Assembly: GCA_954871525.1 (NCBI GenBank) | Contig: OX940872.1 | Location: 14,283,180 to 14,347,179 of the forward strand | Direction: 5' to 3' | Source: Parietaria judaica | Lineage: Eukaryota > Streptophyta > Magnoliopsida > Rosales > Urticaceae | DNA length: 64,000 nucleotides | Part shown: positions 58,731-64,000 of the stretch, one piece after another | Numbering within the stretch: the first letter of the stretch is position 1 | How the letters are laid out: each line of letters opens with the position of its first letter | Translations under genes and position numbers: made by a program | The notes under the pieces: generated by a model | The model's input: the letters and a program-made list of their open reading frames with translations, nothing else | Database searches by the model: none | What the model was told of the DNA's origin: nothing

Positions 58731-59525
58731 GGAGAGAGAGAGAAAGAAGAGCGTGACGTCACTTGTGTCGGTTGAATTTCTTCCGAAAAGAATGCGCAAT
58801 TAGATACGCTCGCACGAGCTGTTGGTTAATTACGTAAATAGTATTTTACTAAATACTTACTTCTGTTTTTTTCTCAACTTAGTATATCGTAGGATAAATA
58901 GTTGTATAAGTATTTTTTTATGCTTTTTTTTTTTTGTGCAATTGAAATTTTAATTTTATATTATTCCTTTAAAATTTGATAAACTTTTTCAAATAATATT
59001 TAATAAGATATTAGATGTGTTATTAAATCTTCGATACATGTAACCAATGATTTGAATGTCGTTTTTGCCGATAAATCGTTTGCCGTTATCGGCGGACTAA
59101 TCGTTTATCGATGAATTTATTCATGAAAAACCTACAAAATTTATCGATTGTCGTTATTGAAGCTTATCAAACTAATCGATGGATTAATCGGTTATCAATG
59201 GATTTATCGATGGAAAACTTATAAAATATTTTCATACATAAAATATTTTCATAACAGAAAAAACTAAATGTACTTTTTTGCAATAATTGGAAAACGTCAA
59301 ATTACAAAACAAATTATGTCAAAATCACCGTTTCAATATCATATACAATGTTAGAAAATGAAATTACGTAAAAAAAAATCAAAGAAATAGCTCAATTTAA
59401 CCAATTTCCAAAAAAAATATATATACTTTTGCCGCATAGGAATGCCTAAAATGATCTAATAAGATTGATGGTTTGATCTTGATTATATATGTTCTATTAA
59501 ATTTGAATATTTAAAAGTGTTAGAT
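58731..59525. other. upstream region of TBL gene
   Basis: It begins with a GA-rich leader (58731-58755). At 59060-59220 a degenerate motif of the form tcgatgaatttat-gaaaaactta recurs (aatcgtttatcgatg, taatcgatggattaatcgg, atttatcgatgga), probably a decayed DNA transposon. No gene. Confidence 0.5.
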
Positions 59526-60344
59526 TGTTAATGTGTAAATTCGTTCTAAGAAACGATAAAGTCGTAACTAATTAAATTTAGTGTCGAAATAATTAAAACT
59601 AAAGTAAATGAATTAATAGAATATTCATGTAAATGAGCCTCTACAAAAAAGAATTGAGGCCCAGCAAGGAGAAATCCAAGGCCCATGCCCGAACAGATTT
59701 TCAATCCAAAGCCACACTAGGTTCCAGATTGAAAGAGTCAATAAAGACCAGAGCAAAACTGATAGCCAACGAGAACCCAACAAGATTAGTCAAAGCTATA
59801 TTCAAAAATCAGTAACCTCGACCAGAAAAGACGCCACGAACAAGTTCAAACCACCTTTTCAACCAAGTCAATTCCAACATGATGTTATTCTCGCAAGTAG
59901 TGGCCCACGTGTCAGCTTGGAAACTAGTCAAACACCGAAATCAAAGCCACTACGACCATGTTCAAAATGACGCTGAAACGAGCAGAAATAGAAGTCTATA
60001 TATACAAGAAGACAACACCATCATAGGCACGCAATCATCATCTGGGAGAATAGAGTCCTAAGGATTTGTATTTTCTAATAGTTTTTCATCTTTATTGATC
60101 AATTCGAACTGGCTTTTGGTTTGGGTCGATTACATTTTCAATAAACTTACAGAGGACCTAATCAACTACCGCATTGGGACGAATCTCTCTAAAAAACCCT
60201 CCTGTTTTTATTGCTTTTACTTTCATTCAGTCTAAGTGAAGAGTATTGACGACGCGGAGATCAAGACTTGATCCCTGTTAACAATTTCAAATCGAAATTC
60301 TACAATTAGTTTCGTAACTATTGAGGTGAGAAATCACGTCAACA
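59526..60344 (+). mobile_element. solo LTR related to 3990-5013
   Basis: Starts TGTTAATG and ends ACGTCAACA. It shares ordered blocks with the solo LTR at 3990-5013: aaattcgttc near the start, aatagaatattcatgtaa, gtggcccacgtgtcagct, the cattgggacgaa plus ctctctaaaaaac block, and the ending. It is shorter (819 bp) through internal deletions. Flanks tagat (59521-59525) and agcat (60345-60349) are not a clear target duplication, so it is older than the left copy. Small frames 59633-59815 and 59879-60061 are not genes. Confidence 0.75.
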
Positions 60345-60445
60345 AGCATCTCACAAAAAAAGTTAGTACTACGATTATAACCAAAAGATTGTTTTATATA
60401 TGTTATATGTTTTTAATATTTGATAAATGTATTGAGTGTTTGTTT

Positions 60446-60476
<31 letters not shown>

Positions 60477-60551
60477 CATGATTAAAATGTTTTGATTTAT
60501 ATTTACAGTTAACGGAATGCTATTTGATTGTTTGGTAAAGTTTATTCACGA

Positions 60552-60679
60552 GACAAAATATGATTGGTCTAATGGTAACAAGTACATCACTTAAGACATT
60601 ACATGTCTTGAGTTCGAGTCACCACGGGGGTAGGAGTGAAATCTAAAGATCCTCATATATATATATATATATATAAAAA
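60552..60679 (+). mobile_element. tRNA-derived SINE with 17-bp target-site duplications
   Basis: A box-A-like tggtctaatggtaa (about 60565) and box-B-like gagttcgagtcacc (about 60611) lie about 35 bp apart in a unit of 128 bp ending in (TA)n then AAAAA. It is flanked by a perfect 17-bp direct repeat gtaaagtttattcacga (60535-60551 and 60680-60696). Such long TSDs are the mark of LINE-mediated SINE insertion. It lacks the cloverleaf of a working tRNA gene. Confidence 0.88.
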
Positions 60680-60696
60680 GTAAAGTTTATTCACGA

Positions 60697-62608
60697 ATAT
60701 GTTTTATAATGAATATTTCGTCATTTTTAATTGTGTTCATCGCATTGAGACGATTGGAAGGGACTGATTATAATTGATAGTGGGAATGTGTGATGTATGT
60801 TTTATATATTCAATTTAATCCAAATATTAATAAATGAGACAATTGCCACAAATATATCCAAGCTTTGACCATATTAAGTTATATGCGTAAAGTGAAATAT
60901 AGCAATAGAAATATCCAAAAGCAACAAATATGAATATTTTTCCATCTAATTTTTTCTATGGTATCCAATTTTTTCTGTGTATCATAGATTGGTTTAATAG
61001 CACTATCCTAAAACATTGGCCATTGTCCGCAAACAAATTGTACGGAAAAAAATCACCTCACACTTAGGTACTGCTACGACTTTTTCCACTTTGGACTCAT
61101 GCCGGCCGGAAGGCGGCGGGCTCGCTGAAACTTGGGCTCCAAGTTGCTGACTCAGCGTCCACGTGTCACGCTGCGATTGGCTGAGGTGTTTCCCTCGCGC
61201 CCAGTGGCGTGTTGACATGTGGCTGGGTCAGCTTTGACCCTTGTGGGCCCTGCAGAGGGGCGATGGGGCCCATCCGGAGGTCCTGGAGGGCCCTCGGAGG
61301 CCTCGGGTAGTCCCCGAGGCCGATTTTCGCAAACTTTATGTCGTTTTTGGGTGTTTTGATATTTTTGGGATCATCGGGACCTTTTTTTTTTAAATCGGAC
61401 TCCCAGTGAATATTTTGGTAAAAAAATAGGTTTAATTAATAAAAAAATAATTAATTAAATAATTTTCCTTTATTAAATAACCTTTACAAAATTACCCCAT
61501 AACAATTATGATTCGAACAATTCATATGGATTCTTACTGAAATACCCATGGATTGTTACTGAAGGTTGGTTGGATGTATATATTATATACTGTATTAAGT
61601 TTGAATATTATACAAAATTTTGAAGATTGTTGGTTGCATGAAAATGTCTATAATATGACCAAAACCTATCGACTGATACTAATGTTTTGATATTAAATTT
61701 ATATGTCCTACTAATATTGAACATCTGATAAATTAGTAAAGAGTGTTTGCATGAAAAAGATTTGCATTATGATTCGGCAAGATATTAAAAACAAATGACA
61801 CACTGATTTACAAAAATCCTATGCCCCAAATGACATGCATTTGATCTAATAGAAAAATAACTAATGAAAGATACCTAGGGCTTTCAGAGAAGAAGCTATA
61901 TGTTCATTCCACAAACACATCATTAAAAACAATAATACAATATCTTTGCCAATATTAAAGAAAGAAAAAAAAAAGAAGAAGCTAATTATGTATCAATTTT
62001 ACCGTCTAACTTTAGATTCACGACCGACTCTGATTCCAAGTGTTGAGAAACGGTTACGCAAAAACAAAAATAATTGCACGCAACGACTTAAAGGAAAAAT
62101 ATCAAAACTTATTTGATAGCATGGAATCAGAATAGGCTAATAGCACTTGCTGTAGCAACTTCGAAAATAGCTACAACAACCGCTACATCGTGAACTAAAG
62201 TTAGTGCAATTTTTTTTTCTTTAAACTCGATAAAAGTGAACATATAACATTCCTTGCACGGTTCAAATATTTTAGCTCTTCGCAGTTTTGAGTCCTTGTT
62301 AGATCTTCGAACGCTCCAATCTTTAATTCAACTTGGAAAGCAGCAAGTTGAATCAACACTACAATAAAAATCACAAGAAAAGAATAAATATGACGTGTGG
62401 GATATGATCTAGATATGAAGAACTGAAATCGAATTTCAAAAGTTTTTTCAAACTACAATCGACCAAGTAGTTTTGCAAATCAAAGAAAGGAGAGAGTACA
62501 ACAACTTGTTTCAATTGGCACAATTTGATTATGTGCCTCTAAAGAACAAATTGTACCATACAGTCATTTTGATAATAATTTAGCCTTTATTTCTCTGTAT
62601 TTTCATAC
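60697..62608. other. AT-rich DNA with an isolated GC-rich block
   Basis: No gene is supported. A GC-rich stretch at about 61090-61330 (repeated ggcccnncggagg, ccacgtgtcacg) stands out; it may be a decayed LTR or leader. A minus-strand stop-free stretch of about 77 codons (62340-62110) has no start, splice context or recognised motif. Confidence 0.45.
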
Positions 62609-62816
62609 CTGGCACAGTATGAATGATGAACAGTCTGGAGTCAACAAGAATCCTGTTAAATGGAAAGTTCAGAAAGTTCAACACAAGTGTGTGTGTGCGT
62701 GGGTATATATATATATATGAGGGAATTCATCTCTACAACGAACTCTTGTTGGTTTGTATTAGATTACTGGCTAGGGTCTTATCACATAGCTTAATTCAGC
62801 ATCTTTTTTTACATAG

Positions 62817-62847
<31 letters not shown>

Positions 62848-63064
62848 AATCTTTTTTTAGATAGTTAGGACATCTTAAAAAATATATTTTTTAAATGGAA
62901 ACAACTACCTCTATAATCTGGGACTAACCAGTAAACATATGAAGCTGAGAAGCTTGTTCCTCAAGGCTCATTTTCTCCACTATTGTTGAACTGTCTCTTT
63001 TAACATCATTGATCTCAGCTTCACTCCCAAATTTACAGCAATGGGGATTATCAATACTGATTTT
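62609..63064 (-). CDS. possible exons of an unidentified minus-strand gene (partial)
   Basis: Two splice-bounded open stretches. Exon 63064-62929 (136 nt) follows a strong polypyrimidine tract ending catgcag and ends at a donor ACTG|GTTAGT; it reads KISIDNPHCCKFGSEAE...VEKMSLEEQASQLHMFT. The next candidate, 62634-62609 (26 nt), lies between CTCCAG and CCAG|GTATGA, and its phase fits the first exon. No flanking exons were identified and I do not recognise the protein. Both signals could be chance. Confidence 0.3.
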
Positions 63065-64000
63065 CTGCATGAAAAAAAAAAACAAGATAATTAATGATTA
63101 GCATATTAGTTTCCCTTAGTTTAATCATCAATCATCTAATCATAACACTAACAAGTAACTATTGCTAAGCTCTGCGAGTGATCAAACAAAATAAGCTAAA
63201 CCAATTAAATACTCTTGACTTAAACTCATGCGCATATAAATCGATCACAACTATTTTGACTATACTCTCCCTTCCTAATGAACCCTATTCTCTTTCCCCT
63301 GCAAAAAAATATGTTGCCATATGAAACAGAATTTCAAGAAAGGAATTCCTAATGGAAGGAAACTGTTGTCAAATTATTAGTTTTTAATTTACACATACGA
63401 GTAAGACATGTTTTTAACAAAAGTATTTAGTTTATTTTCAAATAGGTTGAAACTGTTTTTGAATATAGTGATTTTAGAGTACAGTTCCTTCATTTTAATT
63501 AATCATGTAATAAAATAAATATTAAAACTGTACTACGTAAAACAAAAGCAAGACGAAAAAAAAAAAGCAATCGTAGAATTATAAATAAAGACAGAAAGCC
63601 ACGGTCAAAGAAAACCTATCTTCTTTGGTCGTGGTGGTTTGAGATTGCTCCGGTGAAATTGGTGGCTAGATCTTGAAGGGATGTGGGATGAGCAACACCA
63701 TTTTTTTTTTAAATTGAACGAAATCAAACAAGAATTGCAGTCATTATCAGCATAATCAAATAATAATTACAATTTATTTTATTCACCCATTATCCGATAA
63801 TAGTAACCACTGAAAACTCATAACCCTAATAACAATAATTAATTATTTACCATTCCTTATTTTTTGAATTTCTAACCTTTTTGTTTCACCATCCTACAGT
63901 TCAAATTACGCAATGCATACCATCGTTCGCGATCATACATGCGCATGTGGTTAGGTGCGGCTAACGTATATGTGTGCTTCTCGTGTGTATGTGAATTTGT
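63065..64000. other. no feature recognised
   Basis: AT-rich. A GC-richer patch at 63600-63690 is open on the minus strand, but its frames do not phase onto the candidate exon at 63064. Confidence 0.4.

Noticed and set aside
59521..60349. Target-site duplication for the right solo LTR
   Set aside because: Flanks tagat and agcat do not match well enough to claim a duplication.
60552..60650. Possible tRNA gene
   Set aside because: A and B boxes are present but no acceptor stem or cloverleaf can be formed. The 17-bp TSD and tail identify it as a SINE.
62110..62340. Stop-free minus-strand stretch of about 77 codons
   Set aside because: No ATG, no splice sites and no recognisable motif in AT-rich DNA.
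63600..63690. Possible first exon upstream of the candidate exon at 63064
   Set aside because: Its only open frame would enter the next exon out of phase and hit a stop.

Overview
The window is nuclear DNA of a flowering plant, most likely a eudicot. It is AT-rich, has GT-AG introns, and carries plant-type Ty1/copia and Ty3/gypsy retroelements, MITEs and a tRNA-derived SINE. Two protein-coding genes look intact, both on the minus strand at the right: an SRP40-C-terminal/LisH nucleolar-type protein (six exons, 50919-54798, 453 codons) and a TRICHOME BIREFRINGENCE-LIKE (TBL, PMR5N/DUF231) polysaccharide O-acetyltransferase (five exons, 55798-58730, 483 codons). For both, the exon phases close without a break. 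A third host gene, F-box type at 38688-39563, is a pseudogene. A possible exon pair of an unidentified minus-strand gene lies at 62609-63064.

The left part (1-20.6 kb) is a repeat graveyard. It holds a Mutator-type MITE with a 9-bp target-site duplication (TSD), a solo LTR with a 5-bp TSD, and a long decayed Tat-like Ty3/gypsy element (about 6.07-13.66 kb). That element keeps gag, protease and a spliced antisense gene but has lost RT and integrase. Next come a minus-strand copia relic (14.7-16.7 kb), an LTR relic containing a perfect 67-bp inverted repeat (17.06-17.21 kb), and a hAT-type element with an 8-bp TSD (17.60-18.73 kb).

The middle (21-37.5 kb) is a nest of one copia family. An old minus-strand copy survives in three leader pieces (23640-23966, 26530-26787, 36229-37535). 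It was split by a plus-strand solo LTR (23967-26529) and by a plus-strand element (26788-36228) flanked by ATGGG. The younger element has an open gag and a stop-riddled RT-RNase H with YVDD, and lacks protease and integrase. Its 5' LTR has been turned into a near-palindrome, which is the most unusual structure in the window. A second minus-strand copia lineage (YIDD at 21885-21896) lies just left of the nest.

To the right (37.5-50.5 kb) are the F-box pseudogene, a CACTA-like end with subterminal repeats and a 227-bp tandem duplication, a complete short LTR element (41905-45937, TSD GAAAT, LTRs of 740 and 739 bp), and three dispersed members of an LTR-like family sharing an ACGTAGG-type hairpin core. 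One of these has a 16-bp minisatellite. After the two genes come another solo LTR (59526-60344), a SINE with 17-bp TSDs (60552-60679) and mostly unannotatable AT-rich DNA. I saw no CRISPR array, rRNA, complete tRNA gene or operon. All family assignments are from motif recognition, not database search.
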